Positions 17,890 to 28,448 of a DNA stretch of 55,213 nt are shown one piece after another; positions within the stretch are counted from its first letter, which is position 1; the number at the start of each line of letters is the position of its first letter. Origin of the DNA: an uncultured Granulosicoccaceae bacterium (GTDB taxonomy: Bacteria > Pseudomonadota > Gammaproteobacteria > Granulosicoccales > Granulosicoccaceae); the NCBI GenBank assembly GCA_938020525.1, contig CALIHW010000040.1, forward strand, positions 1 through 55,213. The letters are read 5' to 3'. The notes beneath the pieces were generated by a model that saw only the letters and a list, made by a program, of their open reading frames with translations, made no database searches and was not told the origin of the DNA. A program made the position numbers and the translations under genes.

Positions 17890-19338
17890 TCAATTTGCAT
17901 AGGCAATAGCAGGTAACCAGGTAGTCAACTCCGGCCAGAAAAATACAATGGCCAAACCAATCAACTGAAGAATAACAAAAGGAATAACGCCTTTATAGAT
18001 ATGCCCCAGAGTGACCCCGGGTGGACATACCCCTTTTAAATAAAACAATGCAAAGCCCACCGGTGGTGTCAGAAATGATGTTTGTAGCGTGACGGCAACC
18101 AGAATCGCAAACCAGACAACCGATGGATCGCTAACCACATCAAATCCATTTACTGGCAGATCAAGTGAGAGGATTACCGGCAGCATTAACGGCATGATGA
18201 TCAATGTGATCTCGATCCAGTCGAGTAGAAAGCCCAGCAGAAAAATAATAAACAGAATAAAGGCAACGATCATATACGGGCTTTCAAACGAACCGAGAAC
18301 GAGATTCTCAATGATTTCATCACCGCCATAGCGTCTTAATATATAGGCAAAGAAATTAGCCGCGATAAAAATACCGACGATATAACCGGCCGTATTGAGC
18401 GTTTGGCGCGAAACATCACGGAATACACGTAGGTTTAATCTGCCGCTGAATAATGCAAGCAAGGTAGCGCCCAGTGCGCCGAGCCCCGATGCTTCAGTTG
18501 GTGTAGCGAAACCGAAGAAGATCGATCCGAGTACCAACAGAATCAGAAACATCGGTGGTACAACTGACAATACGACCTGGAAAAGAATCTTTGCGGTTAC
18601 CGGTTCGCGGTTTGCTGGCAGGGGCATGGCATTGGGGTTAACCAAACCGTAGATCACAATAAAGATAATATACAGTGCACCGAGGATTAAGCCTGGAATA
18701 AGTGCACCCATGAAAAGGTCGCCGAGTGATATCGACAGCTGATCACTCATGATCACCAGCATAATTGATGGTGGTATGAGTATGCCCAGTGTACCGGAGG
18801 CGGCGATAGTACCCGTGGCAATCGGCTTGCCGTACTTCTGTTCCATCATCGCGGGTAAACCCATCACACCGAGCAAAACGACCGATGCACCAATGACACC
18901 AGTAGATGCTGCGAGGATAATTCCGATCAGCATAACGGTCAGCGCCAGACCGCCGCGCAGTGCGCCGAACAGCACTTGCATTGATCGCATCATTCGTTGA
19001 GCTACACCCGATTGATCAAGCATTAAGCCCATAAATATAAACATAGGCAGTGCTACCAGCACAGGATTCTTAATAATGCCGCCAAAGAACCTGCCGGCAT
19101 TTACTGCCATCTTTTTATAGTTGATGCCGGTGCGCTTGAATTCGATGACCTCGGAAATCACCTTGCGATGTTCATCAAGAACATGTTCACCAAGCACAAT
19201 GAAGATCAGGCTGACCCCTACCAGTGAATACGCGACAGGTATACCTGCAAACAGAAAGACGATAAAGACCAGAAACATGGCCAGAACCATCCACTGGTTG
19301 AGATCCATGAACTGGCCGAGATACGCAAGAATCTCCAT
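17890..19338 (-). CDS. dctM: TRAP transporter large permease (DctM-like)
   Basis: About 482 residues with roughly 12-13 membrane helices; this is the ion-coupled transport subunit. Characteristic segments are FLFAGIPVAYSLVGVSLIF near the N-terminus, VALPMFIFMGLMLDQSG, ASTGVIGASVVLLGVMGLPA, GTIAASGTLGILIPPSIMLV and the C-terminal TSFLTPPVGFALFYLKGV. The ATG at 19338 is preceded by GGGAGA and lies one base beyond the dctQ stop, so it is preferred over an upstream start that would overlap dctQ by 41 bases. It works with the DctQ and DctP subunits encoded just upstream. Confidence 0.93.
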   Translation of the reverse strand: MEILAYLGQFMDLNQWMVLAMFLVFIVFLFAGIPVAYSLVGVSLIFIVLGEHVLDEHRKVISEVIEFKRTGINYKKMAVNAGRFFGGIIKNPVLVALPMFIFMGLMLDQSGVAQRMMRSMQVLFGALRGGLALTVMLIGIILAASTGVIGASVVLLGVMGLPAMMEQKYGKPIATGTIAASGTLGILIPPSIMLVIMSDQLSISLGDLFMGALIPGLILGALYIIFIVIYGLVNPNAMPLPANREPVTAKILFQVVLSVVPPMFLILLVLGSIFFGFATPTEASGLGALGATLLALFSGRLNLRVFRDVSRQTLNTAGYIVGIFIAANFFAYILRRYGGDEIIENLVLGSFESPYMIVAFILFIIFLLGFLLDWIEITLIIMPLMLPVILSLDLPVNGFDVVSDPSVVWFAILVAVTLQTSFLTPPVGFALFYLKGVCPPGVTLGHIYKGVIPFVILQLIGLAIVFFWPELTTWLPAIAYAN

Positions 19339-19339
19339 G

Positions 19340-20137
19340 CTATATCTCCCGATGCTTGCGGCCAAACAACCACGCGGCAACTATTAGTGCCAACAGGATC
19401 GCAAGGGCTGTGAGAGATGCATGCTCCATTAGAGGCTCTTTAGAGATTTTACGAGGGCTGATATCCGGGTTGGTAAATCTTATAAACCAGTAAAATACAT
19501 AATGTATCAGTCTATCCAGAACAAACCACGCAAACGGAAAAGCGCCTATTAGACATTTTGACAAAGTAGGTTTGGTGAACTTACTCAGGTTGCGTTTGAT
19601 CATCGACCATCCCGCCATTGCGGCTATAAATAGCAGTATTGGCATGGTGATCTTTAAAATGTACAGACGATGTAAGCCGTTAGGGCTGTCTGAACCTTCT
19701 TTGGCAGTCCATGAGGCGAACGCATAGTGACTCATGATGTCCACCATAATCGCTATGAATGGCAATAGTAACCAGCCAAGTGCGAAGATCTCCAGCCTGG
19801 CTTTTTTGGTTTCAGAGAAATGTTGGTGCAATATGTCTACACGAACATGACTGTCTGTGGTGATCGCGTAGGCAAAACCCGTGATCATCGCAAAGCCATA
19901 CAGCCACCACTGGCCATCATCCAGCCAGGCTTGATTGTGGCCCATCTTGCGCATAACCACCTGAGCGACAATCGCAAACATCAGGAGCGGGAAGATCCAC
20001 GCCACAATATTCGCTAAACCGACAACAAAGCGATCAATCTTGTAGTGTTCTTCACGTCGTCGTTCACCGGGATCACTGATCGCGATAGAAGTATCACTCA
20101 CTAATAAAGTATCACTTACTGGTGAAGTGTCAGACAT
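19340..20137 (-). CDS. dctQ: TRAP transporter small permease (DctQ-like), large form
   Basis: 265 residues. Four core helices are visible (VVGLANIVAWIFPLLMFAIV, then LYGFAMITGFAYAI, WLLLPFIAIMVDIM and MPILLFIAAMAGWSM), followed by an extra C-terminal region with one or two further hydrophobic segments and a final helix (TALAILLALIVAAWLFG). This makes it longer than the usual 160-200 residues. The first 20 residues hold a threefold VSDT-type repeat encoded by an 18-bp tandem duplication. DctQ bridges the binding protein and DctM. Confidence 0.88.
   Translation of the reverse strand: MSDTSPVSDTLLVSDTSIAISDPGERRREEHYKIDRFVVGLANIVAWIFPLLMFAIVAQVVMRKMGHNQAWLDDGQWWLYGFAMITGFAYAITTDSHVRVDILHQHFSETKKARLEIFALGWLLLPFIAIMVDIMSHYAFASWTAKEGSDSPNGLHRLYILKITMPILLFIAAMAGWSMIKRNLSKFTKPTLSKCLIGAFPFAWFVLDRLIHYVFYWFIRFTNPDISPRKISKEPLMEHASLTALAILLALIVAAWLFGRKHREI
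20089..20137. repeat. 18-bp tandem duplication in the dctQ N-terminal codons
   Basis: AAGTATCACTCACTAATA (20089-20106), AAGTATCACTTACTGGTG (20107-20124) and the partial AAGTGTCAGACAT (20125-20137). On the minus strand this encodes three in-frame copies of a Val/Met-Ser-Asp-Thr-x-x unit at the very start of DctQ. Confidence 0.8.
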
Positions 20138-20211
20138 TACTTAGCTCACTTTGTGCAATGGCAAGTGTATTCCCCGAATGGGTGCGCAACAGGGAGTAGC
20201 CGAGCTTAAGT

Positions 20212-20241
20212 AGAAAAGGTGGCCAGATGGCCACCTTTTCT
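20212..20241 (-). terminator. Strong hairpin between dctP and dctQ
   Basis: AGAAAAGGTGGCCA (20212-20225) and TGGCCACCTTTTCT (20228-20241) are a perfect 14-bp inverted repeat. On the minus strand the stem is followed by TTTTCT. It lies 30 bp after the dctP stop and before dctQ. It can act as a partial terminator or 3' mRNA stabiliser that gives more binding protein than permease, a common arrangement in transporter operons. Confidence 0.8.
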
Positions 20242-20271
20242 AAACTTACGGCTAATTTCTACTTAACGCGG

Positions 20272-21324
20272 TTATTGGCGTGGCAGGTAGATATTGGTGG
20301 ACCAGACTTTGTAGCCTTCCCGGTACTCGGCCAGATCATCCCAGGCCTTCTTGAACATGGCATCTTCTTCCGCCAGGCCTGCTGCGACCTCATTCCAGGT
20401 GCTTTCAAATGTATCTAGCATCTCCTGAGGCCATTGCTTGATGGTTACACCATTGTTCTCAGTGTTATCAACCATGGCTGCGTAGTTGGTTGCTTCACCT
20501 TCTGCAAGGCTAGTGGTGATGTTTGCAAGACAAGCGACTTTGATCTGATTTTTTGCAACATCAGACAAGTCTTCATAAACGTCTTTGTTAATCAAGAGTT
20601 CAAACAAAGTTGACGGCTGGTGCCAGCCGGGAAAGTAATTAAACTTGGCGATCTTGTGGAAACCAAGATTGGCGTCAATGCGCGGCATTGAAAATTCAGT
20701 CGCGTCAATCGCTCCGCGCTCCAGTGCAGGGAAGATATCACCACCGGCAAGCAATGATGTGGATACCCCGAGTTTCTGCATAACTTCAGCACCAAGTCCG
20801 AAGAAACGCATATTCAACCCTTTGAGATCATCAAAGCTTTTGATTTCGTTTTTAAACCAGCCGGATGTTTCCGGTGCAATAACACCACAAGGGGTTGCTA
20901 CTACGTCGTAGCCAGCTTCGTCATACATTTCCTGCCAAAGCGCTGCACCATCGTCATATAAAATCCAGCCGAGATATTCACCTGCTTCAGGCCCGAACGG
21001 CACAGCTGCAAACAGAGATGCCGCAGTGATTTTGCCCTGCCAATAACCCGATGTTGCAAAGGCCGAGTCGACAGAACCGTTTGAAACTGCATCAAGTGCT
21101 TCAAGCGTTGGGACAAGTTTGTTCGGGTCAAAGTGCTCAAATTCAACTTCGCTTGAAATGCTGTTGATTTTTTCAACGAAATCCACACCGGCTGTGCCGA
21201 GTATCGGAAGCGTTTTTGCGAAAGATGAGGTCATCTCCAGTGTGTCCTGCGCTTGCGCGGGAGCACAAAGTGCGGCACCAAGCAGGGCTGCAATGAGTTT
21301 TGTTTTGGGAAAGTTAATTTTCAT
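20272..21324 (-). CDS. dctP: TRAP transporter substrate-binding protein (DctP/TakP-like)
   Basis: 350 residues. A Sec signal peptide is clear (KTKLIAALLGAALCAPAQA, cleavage after A25). The mature protein has the TRAP binding-protein features: ALDAVSNGSVDSAFATSGYW near residue 77, and the signature around the conserved Arg (SFDDLKGLNMRFFGLGAEVM). LAGGDIFPALERGAIDATEF, placed before the second helix, makes the substrate contact typical of the TakP/mannitol-chloroaromatic subgroup, which binds 2-oxo acids or related organic acids. It is the first gene of the operon leading to dctQ, dctM, the amidase and the CoA-transferase. The ligand is unknown. Confidence 0.92.
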   Translation of the reverse strand: MKINFPKTKLIAALLGAALCAPAQAQDTLEMTSSFAKTLPILGTAGVDFVEKINSISSEVEFEHFDPNKLVPTLEALDAVSNGSVDSAFATSGYWQGKITAASLFAAVPFGPEAGEYLGWILYDDGAALWQEMYDEAGYDVVATPCGVIAPETSGWFKNEIKSFDDLKGLNMRFFGLGAEVMQKLGVSTSLLAGGDIFPALERGAIDATEFSMPRIDANLGFHKIAKFNYFPGWHQPSTLFELLINKDVYEDLSDVAKNQIKVACLANITTSLAEGEATNYAAMVDNTENNGVTIKQWPQEMLDTFESTWNEVAAGLAEEDAMFKKAWDDLAEYREGYKVWSTNIYLPRQ

Positions 21325-21816
21325 TTTTCCTCCAATAAGAAATTTAGGGCGTCAGTCTGGCAATCCTTATGATGCCACCAGACAAGAGTTGGCACACTGA
21401 CAGGCAAACAACAACCCGAGTCTATCAATCAGCGTAGCCCCAAACAAAGTATTTATGCGTGATTGTCGCCGAAGCGCTCGTTTGCGTAGTCAGTAGCCAG
21501 GTCAAATCTGGATAACAACAGAAAAATACAAGCAAGGTGTTTGCTACTACGTAGTAAAATCGGACAACCGGATGCGCTTGTTGCGCGCCAGGGGTGGGCG
21601 CACCTCTGCCTCGCCATGGCACGTCCTTGATAGGCAGACTTCTACCGCGCAGACTCCCTGGCACAAGTGCATGATACAGGCAGGACATTTTCGCTAGTCT
21701 GCCGATAAAACAGGTAGTAACGATGATTCGCTGTCTACCGGTATCTATCGGGATACCAGTTTCTGCGGCAATAAGTTAACATGCTGAAATATATACAGTT
21801 TCGGAGAAAAATCTAA
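21325..21816. other. 492-bp divergent intergenic region between dctP and the acyl-CoA dehydrogenase gene
   Basis: It must hold the promoters of the TRAP operon (minus) and the beta-oxidation operon (plus). A minus-strand frame at 21425-21688 has no family resemblance and no good ribosome binding site and was not called. The one clear symmetric site is GGTATC-N6-GATACC at 21740-21757. No RNA gene was recognised. Confidence 0.5.
21740..21757. promoter_or_regulatory. Short inverted repeat upstream of the acyl-CoA dehydrogenase gene
   Basis: GGTATC (21740-21745) and GATACC (21752-21757) flank a 6-base spacer, 60 bp before the ATG at 21817. It is a possible operator for a fatty-acid or TRAP-operon regulator. 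It does not match the FadR or PsrA consensus known to me, so this remains tentative. Confidence 0.3.
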
Positions 21817-23619
21817 ATGGCTGATTTCAAGGTACCTCTCAGAGATATGCAGTTCAGCTTGCATGAGGTGTTCAATTACACATCAAGATGCGCGGAACTG
21901 GGTGGTTATGAAGAAGTAGGCGATGATTTGCTCGGCGCGATCCTCGAGGAAGCGTCAAAGTTTGTCGAAGGCGAGCTCGCACCACTTAACCAGTCTGGTG
22001 ATCAACAGGGCTGCCAATGGAACGATACGGTTGTTACAACGCCGGACGGGTTCAAAGAAGCTTACAGTGCATACGTTGGGGGCGGCTGGGCGAGTTTGTC
22101 TGCTGATCCTGAGTTCGGTGGGCAGGGCTTGCCACCGTCGATGGCGACACTGCTAAGCGAAATGTCAGGCACTGCAAATTGGGCCTGGGCGATGTATCCG
22201 GGTCTCAGTCACGGTGCACATGCAACGATCACAGCGCATGGCAGTGACGAACAAAAAGCACAGTACCTCGGCAAGCTGACCACCGGTGAATGGACCGGCA
22301 CCATGTGTCTCACTGAATCTCACTGTGGTACCGACCTTGGTATGTTGCGCACGCGTGCAGAGCCGAATGACGACGGTAGTTATGCAATTCACGGTACGAA
22401 GATTTTTATCTCTGCGGGTGAGCACGATATGACTGACAACATCGTTCATATTGTTTTAGCCAGACTACCGGATGCGCCTAAAGGAACTAAAGGTATATCG
22501 CTTTTTATCGTGCCAAAGATGATTCCCGATGCCAATGGTGAGGCCGGTGAGCGCAATGGGGTGAGTTGTGGATCAATTGAACACAAGATGGGTATCCATG
22601 GCAATGCCACTGCGGTACTGAATTTTGATGGTGCCAAGGGCTGGCTTATCGGTCCGCCTAATCGCGGCCTTAACTGCATGTTTACTTTTATGAACGCGGC
22701 AAGATTGGGTACTGCACTTCAGGGTTTGGCGCATGCAGAGTTCGGGTTTCAGAAGTCATTGGACTACGCGCGGGAAAGACTGCAGATGAGATCACTCTCT
22801 GGTCGTAAGAACCCGGATAAACCGGCTGATCCTATTATTGTGCACCCGGATGTCCGCCGCATGCTGTTAACGCAAAAAGCATTCGCGGAAGGCGGGCGAC
22901 TATTTGTGCATTCACTGGCAATGGATGTAGACGTGATGGAATCTGACGCTTCAGATGAGCGTAAGGGTCTGGCGGATGCACGATTGGCATTGTTAACACC
23001 AATAGCAAAAGCGTTCTTGACCGAAACCGGATTTGAATCTGCCAATCTCGGTATGCAGATCTTTGGTGGGCATGGGTTTATACAAGAGTGGGGCATGGAA
23101 CAGAATGTTCGCGATTGCCGTATCTCTATGTTGTATGAGGGAACCACTGGCATTCAGGCGCTAGATCTGCTTGGTCGTAAAGTTGTTGGTTCACAAGGCG
23201 GGTTGTTGCGACCATTTCTTGCTGAAGTCGCCGAGTTCTGCGGTAAGCATGAAGACAACCGGTTAATGGCTAATTCTGTTGCATCACTTCGGGCGCATTG
23301 TGAAGAATGGGAACAAATCACTACTGATATAACCATGCGGGCAATGTCTGATGCGGATGAGGTTGGCGCCGCGTCTGTAGATTATCTGATGTATTCAGGC
23401 TACGTAGTGCTTGCGTATTTCTGGGCGCAGGCCCAGGCAACAGCACTGAGTGCGCTTGAAAAAGATAACTGCAGCGAGCCGGACTTTTATCGTGCCAAGC
23501 TCTCTACCTGTGACTACTATTTTGAAAAGTTACTGCCACGAACACGCTCTCTGGTTGCAACGATCGAATCAGGTGCTGATTCTCTGATGGCGCTTGATGC
23601 AGACCACTTTAGTTTCTAA
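21817..23619 (+). CDS. Acyl-CoA dehydrogenase, large form with C-terminal domain (DmdC-like)
   Basis: 600 residues, the size of the DmdC-like subfamily rather than the 380-residue short-chain enzymes. Flavin and substrate motifs are [21 protein letters not shown] (about 165-185) and [55 protein letters not shown] and the active-site region [17 protein letters not shown] (about 438-454) follow, with the catalytic Glu in YEGT. A 120-residue C-terminal helical domain completes the protein. It performs the first, FAD-dependent step of beta-oxidation. Some relatives act on 3-methylmercaptopropionyl-CoA in DMSP degradation, but the subfamily is mixed, so a general acyl-CoA role is safer. It heads an operon with fadB and fadA. 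Confidence 0.9.
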   Translation: MADFKVPLRDMQFSLHEVFNYTSRCAELGGYEEVGDDLLGAILEEASKFVEGELAPLNQSGDQQGCQWNDTVVTTPDGFKEAYSAYVGGGWASLSADPEFGGQGLPPSMATLLSEMSGTANWAWAMYPGLSHGAHATITAHGSDEQKAQYLGKLTTGEWTGTMCLTESHCGTDLGMLRTRAEPNDDGSYAIHGTKIFISAGEHDMTDNIVHIVLARLPDAPKGTKGISLFIVPKMIPDANGEAGERNGVSCGSIEHKMGIHGNATAVLNFDGAKGWLIGPPNRGLNCMFTFMNAARLGTALQGLAHAEFGFQKSLDYARERLQMRSLSGRKNPDKPADPIIVHPDVRRMLLTQKAFAEGGRLFVHSLAMDVDVMESDASDERKGLADARLALLTPIAKAFLTETGFESANLGMQIFGGHGFIQEWGMEQNVRDCRISMLYEGTTGIQALDLLGRKVVGSQGGLLRPFLAEVAEFCGKHEDNRLMANSVASLRAHCEEWEQITTDITMRAMSDADEVGAASVDYLMYSGYVVLAYFWAQAQATALSALEKDNCSEPDFYRAKLSTCDYYFEKLLPRTRSLVATIESGADSLMALDADHFSF

Positions 23620-23801
23620 CTACTCAGCTCCCTGGCCTGGATTGCACATCAGGCGACAAGTTAATATTGGCGAAATACTATGTGTACAGTTCCAAACAAT
23701 TTATTTATCACCTTTTTAAAAATAGAAGTGTATCTATTCGACGCCAAAAGAAAATCTGGACGCCGAATCCTCATGAATTATCCAGGCTAGGAGAAGGCTT
23801 A

Positions 23802-25958
23802 ATGTTATTTGAAGGTCAGTCACTCACCGTAGCTGATGTGCAGGACGGTATCTATGAAATGCGCTTTGATCTTAAGGATTCAAGCGTTAACAAGTTTAAT
23901 CAGGCAACATTAAAAGAGCTTGAAGAAGGTATTACTGCGCTGCAACGTCAGGAGGGCGTGAAAGGGCTGTTATTAACGAGTGCGAAGAAAAGTTTTTTTG
24001 TAGGTGCGGACATCAACGAGTTTGGTGGGTTGTTTCAACAGCCTGAAGCGGAAATCGTTACAGCGCTACTTGAGATAGACGCAATCTTTTCAAGAATTGA
24101 AGACTTGCCTTTTCCAACGGTGGTTGCAATAAACGGAGAAGCACTCGGCGGTGGTCTGGAAGTTTGCCTTACCTGTGATTACAGAGTCATGGCAAACAAT
24201 GCGAAGATAGGCCTGCCAGAAGTCAAGCTCGGTATTCTGCCTGGTTGGGGTGGCACGGTTCGACTGCCTAGAATGATTGGTGTGGACAATGCTATCGAGT
24301 GGATCGCGACTGGCTCTAACAAGCGTGCTGATGCCGCATTAAAAGACGGTGCGGTAGATGCTGTGGTTGCAGAAAAGCAATTACGTGGTGCTGCTTTGCA
24401 GTTAATTGTAGATTGCATTGACGGCAAGTTTGACTACCTTGAGCGTCGTGAAGAAAAGAAAGCGCCACTGCCGCTCTCTACTATTGAACGCACGATGGCA
24501 TTTGAAAGTGCACGTGGTGTGGTTGGTGCTAAAGCGGGCCCGCACTATCCGTCGCCAATGACGATAATCAGTGTGATTGAAAGACATGCGAGTCTTGATC
24601 GAGACAATGCATTTAAAGTAGAGGCAACTGCTTTCGCAAAGCTTACCAAGTCACCGGTGACGGCATCGCTGATTGGCATCTTCATGAAAGATCAGTTTCT
24701 GAAGAAACAAAGCAAAAAGCTGAGCGAAGCGACCAGGGAAGTTAATAAAACGGCAGTTCTCGGGGCTGGAATTATGGGGGGTGGTATTGCCTACCAATCG
24801 GCTTCAAAGGATATCCCGATATTAATGAAAGATATCAATCAGAAAGCGCTTGATGATGGTCTGGCTGAATCAGACAAACTGTTCTTCAAGCAGGTAATGC
24901 GCGGCAGACTGGATCAGGCGGGTGCCGCAGCTGCGATGCACCGAATTATGCCAACACTGAGCTACGGGGACTTTGGTGATGTTGATCTTGTGGTTGAGGC
25001 CGTCGTAGAGAATCCAAAGATCAAGCAATCTGTTCTTGCGGAAGTTGAAGGTGTGATTGTTGAAGATGCCATTCTGACCTCAAATACCTCTACCATCTCG
25101 ATTGATCTTCTTGCAGAAGGATTAAAGCGACCGGAAAATTTCTGCGGCATGCATTTCTTTAATCCGGTACATCTGATGCCATTGGTGGAAGTCATCCGTG
25201 GCGAGAAAACAAATGATGTGGCCATAGCCACCACGGTTGACTACGCACGAAAGCTCGGTAAGACACCGATTGTTGTCAATGACTGCCCGGGCTTTTTTGT
25301 TAACCGTGTGTTGTTCCCTTACTTTGGTGGTTTCTCTTTGTTAATGGCTCAGGGTGCCGACTTTACTCGCGTTGATAAATTAATGGAGCGTTGGGGCTGG
25401 CCTATGGGTCCGGCTTATTTGCTCGATGTGGTTGGAATAGATACAGGACATCACGGTGGTGAAGTAATGGCTGACGGTTTTCCTGATCGTATGAAGTATG
25501 ACTACATCACGGCGGTTGATCTGTTGTACAAGGCTGAACGTTTCGGCCAGAAAAACGGAGTGGGTTTCTACAAGTATGAACTGGACAAGCGCGGTAAACC
25601 GAAAAAGCTGCCTGATGCGGACACAGAAGGTGTTATCGCTTCATCTGTAACCGAAAAAAGAGAGTTCACCGACGAGCAGATTGTCGAGCGAATGATGATA
25701 CCCATGTGTATCGAGACAGTGCGTTGCCTGGAAGAAGGTATTGTCAGTGGTCCGGCTGATGCCGATATGGGGCTGGTATATGGAATTGGCTTTCCTCCAT
25801 TTCGCGGCGGTGTACTTCATTATATGGACACTATCGGGATGGATAACTTCTGCAAGATGTGTGAGCAGTATGCGGAGTTGGGTGCCCTGTACCATCCGAC
25901 CGAAGGCATGAAGATAATGGCTTCTAATAACAAATCGTTTTTTCCACGGGGAGCTTAA
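23802..25958 (+). CDS. fadB: Fatty acid oxidation complex subunit alpha (enoyl-CoA hydratase / 3-hydroxyacyl-CoA dehydrogenase)
   Basis: 718 residues, close to E. coli FadB (729). The N-terminal crotonase domain has both catalytic glutamates in context: [12 protein letters not shown] and [20 protein letters not shown] (about residues 108-150). The NAD-binding segment is [16 protein letters not shown] (about 320), and the dehydrogenase active site is [20 protein letters not shown] (about 445-465) with [15 protein letters not shown] following. Two C-terminal 3HCDH domains complete the protein. An open frame extends upstream to 23667, but the ATG at 23802 has AGGAGA about six bases upstream and begins at the family start ([10 protein letters not shown]). 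It carries out hydration and dehydrogenation in beta-oxidation and complexes with FadA, encoded three bases after its stop codon. Confidence 0.94.
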   Translation: MLFEGQSLTVADVQDGIYEMRFDLKDSSVNKFNQATLKELEEGITALQRQEGVKGLLLTSAKKSFFVGADINEFGGLFQQPEAEIVTALLEIDAIFSRIEDLPFPTVVAINGEALGGGLEVCLTCDYRVMANNAKIGLPEVKLGILPGWGGTVRLPRMIGVDNAIEWIATGSNKRADAALKDGAVDAVVAEKQLRGAALQLIVDCIDGKFDYLERREEKKAPLPLSTIERTMAFESARGVVGAKAGPHYPSPMTIISVIERHASLDRDNAFKVEATAFAKLTKSPVTASLIGIFMKDQFLKKQSKKLSEATREVNKTAVLGAGIMGGGIAYQSASKDIPILMKDINQKALDDGLAESDKLFFKQVMRGRLDQAGAAAAMHRIMPTLSYGDFGDVDLVVEAVVENPKIKQSVLAEVEGVIVEDAILTSNTSTISIDLLAEGLKRPENFCGMHFFNPVHLMPLVEVIRGEKTNDVAIATTVDYARKLGKTPIVVNDCPGFFVNRVLFPYFGGFSLLMAQGADFTRVDKLMERWGWPMGPAYLLDVVGIDTGHHGGEVMADGFPDRMKYDYITAVDLLYKAERFGQKNGVGFYKYELDKRGKPKKLPDADTEGVIASSVTEKREFTDEQIVERMMIPMCIETVRCLEEGIVSGPADADMGLVYGIGFPPFRGGVLHYMDTIGMDNFCKMCEQYAELGALYHPTEGMKIMASNNKSFFPRGA

Positions 25959-27140
<1,182 letters not shown>

Positions 27141-27261
27141 GCTGGTTAAATTCCATGGGCAAGTTCCAAACTAATTTCTATGGACTAAACCTCTTTAAGC
27201 TAAGATCCCTGGCCCTTCTGTAAGCGGGCGGTTCTACACTTGCGTTAGATCATCTTTATAG

Positions 27262-27288
27262 CAGGCTGCACATCCTTGGTGTAGCCTG
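27262..27288. terminator. Hairpin between convergent fadA and the SPOR gene
   Basis: CAGGCTGCAC (27262-27271) and GTGTAGCCTG (27279-27288) pair over 10 bp with one non-Watson-Crick position and a 7-base loop. GTTT follows on the plus strand. It is the likely end of the fad operon. Confidence 0.5.
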
Positions 27289-27301
27289 GTTTAAGCACTA
27301 A

Positions 27302-28162
27302 TTACTGAACAATACGATTGAGTTTAAGCGATGACAACTGACCTTTAATATCAGCTACCTTTCTCACCCACACACCATGTTGCTCTGAGATTTTGCTAAG
27401 TACCGGCAGTTCAGCTATTGCATCGTCCTGCGCGATGAACAACCCGGTCGATAATCCGTACACCAGCTCCCCGTCTTTATTTACCTTAAACGGATAGATG
27501 ACCAGCGGTGCTTTAAAATCCTTATCGGCGGCATAGTCCAGGAGTATCTGTTGCTCTGTTGCTGCAGCAACCTGAACCACATAGTGATTCTCTGGCTGTT
27601 GCTCCAGCCAGTCGGCATTTTGCAGTTGCTGCGCTGCGACTTGCGTGTTTTCATTTGAAGCACTAAGCAGAACTTTTGCGCTCTCTACTTTCTCTTCAAG
27701 ACGGTTGGTCTGCTGTTTTTTTTGTTGAAGCAATGCTTCTGCTTTTGTGACTTGTTGCTGCAATACTTCTTCCGATCTAGTAAGAGTTGCCTCTAGCTGA
27801 TCGGGTGTGTTTTCACGCAGGTTGGGCGAGCGCGAAGTGTTTTGAGATGTTGCCCGATTGGAAGCGGTGGTAACAATGAGTTGTTCTGACTCGGGCAGGT
27901 CGCCTGCAACTACAGTGGGTGTGCCGATTCCAGAGTTTGCTTTATGGTAGTTCTTTAGCGACGCATTAAACGAATAGTGTGCGTTGTAGAATCTGACTGC
28001 GAGTAACGTTGCAAGACATAAAGCAAGGAGCTGCAATGGAAATTTAGCAGCGCATATCCGATCGTAAAATAGCGGATATTTCCAGCTAATGTAGAAACGC
28101 AGCTGATTGTAGCGATTCTTGATATTCACGGTTACGCTGCCTACACGATATCCTGCTTTCAA
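27302..28162 (-). CDS. Single-span membrane protein with C-terminal SPOR-like domain
   Basis: 286 residues. The N-terminal about 40 residues are cytoplasmic and basic. One membrane helix follows (FPLQLLALCLATLLAVRFY, about 41-59), then a low-complexity region and a Gln/Glu/Lys coiled coil (about 120-170: LTRSEEVLQQQVTKAEALLQ). The C-terminal 85 residues (HYVVQVAAATEQQILLDYAA, then GELVYGLSTGLFIAQDDAIA) have the beta-alpha-beta pattern of a SPOR domain, as in DamX and FtsN. SPOR domains bind denuded peptidoglycan at the septum, so a cell-division or cell-wall role is likely. Classical DamX is longer and has an N-terminal ATPase-like region that is missing here. A palindromic promoter lies about 95 bp upstream. 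Confidence 0.65.
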   Translation of the reverse strand: MKAGYRVGSVTVNIKNRYNQLRFYISWKYPLFYDRICAAKFPLQLLALCLATLLAVRFYNAHYSFNASLKNYHKANSGIGTPTVVAGDLPESEQLIVTTASNRATSQNTSRSPNLRENTPDQLEATLTRSEEVLQQQVTKAEALLQQKKQQTNRLEEKVESAKVLLSASNENTQVAAQQLQNADWLEQQPENHYVVQVAAATEQQILLDYAADKDFKAPLVIYPFKVNKDGELVYGLSTGLFIAQDDAIAELPVLSKISEQHGVWVRKVADIKGQLSSLKLNRIVQ

Positions 28163-28255
28163 TAAACGACGGGTTTCAAGATCTAAGGATGCAAAGCGGT
28201 CTGTAAGTTGGTTGAAAATTGCAACAATGACTGTGAATCCTGACGACTAACAATT

Positions 28256-28284
28256 AGACTATTGCGTCATGACGCAAAAGTCAA
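28256..28284 (-). promoter_or_regulatory. Predicted promoter with a 16-bp perfect palindrome as its spacer
   Basis: On the minus strand TTGACT (28284-28279) is followed after exactly 17 bases by TAGTCT (28261-28256). The palindrome TTGCGTCATGACGCAA (28262-28277) fills the spacer. This is the classical place for a dimeric repressor or a MerR-type activator. It lies about 95 bp upstream of the SPOR protein gene. The -10 match is poor, so an activator-dependent promoter is possible. Confidence 0.5.
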
Positions 28285-28448
28285 TCTTGTATAGTAAACG
28301 TGTGTCAATATTTGAGTACAACAGAACATTGTTTACAAATGACTCTCAAGAGCTGTGTAAATAACAAATACGGCCCGTGCATATAACAATGACTGCTGTG
28401 TAGTTACGAAAACAGTGCTTTGCTACGCAGAATCCAATCGGAGCATAA

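Noticed and set aside
21425-21688. Minus-strand 87-codon frame in the dctP upstream region
   Set aside because: No ribosome binding site, no family resemblance and unusual composition; it covers the region where the TRAP promoter must lie.
23667-23801. Extended N-terminus of FadB
   Set aside because: The 45 extra residues are basic and unlike the family; the ATG at 23802 has a strong AGGAGA motif and matches the usual FadB start.
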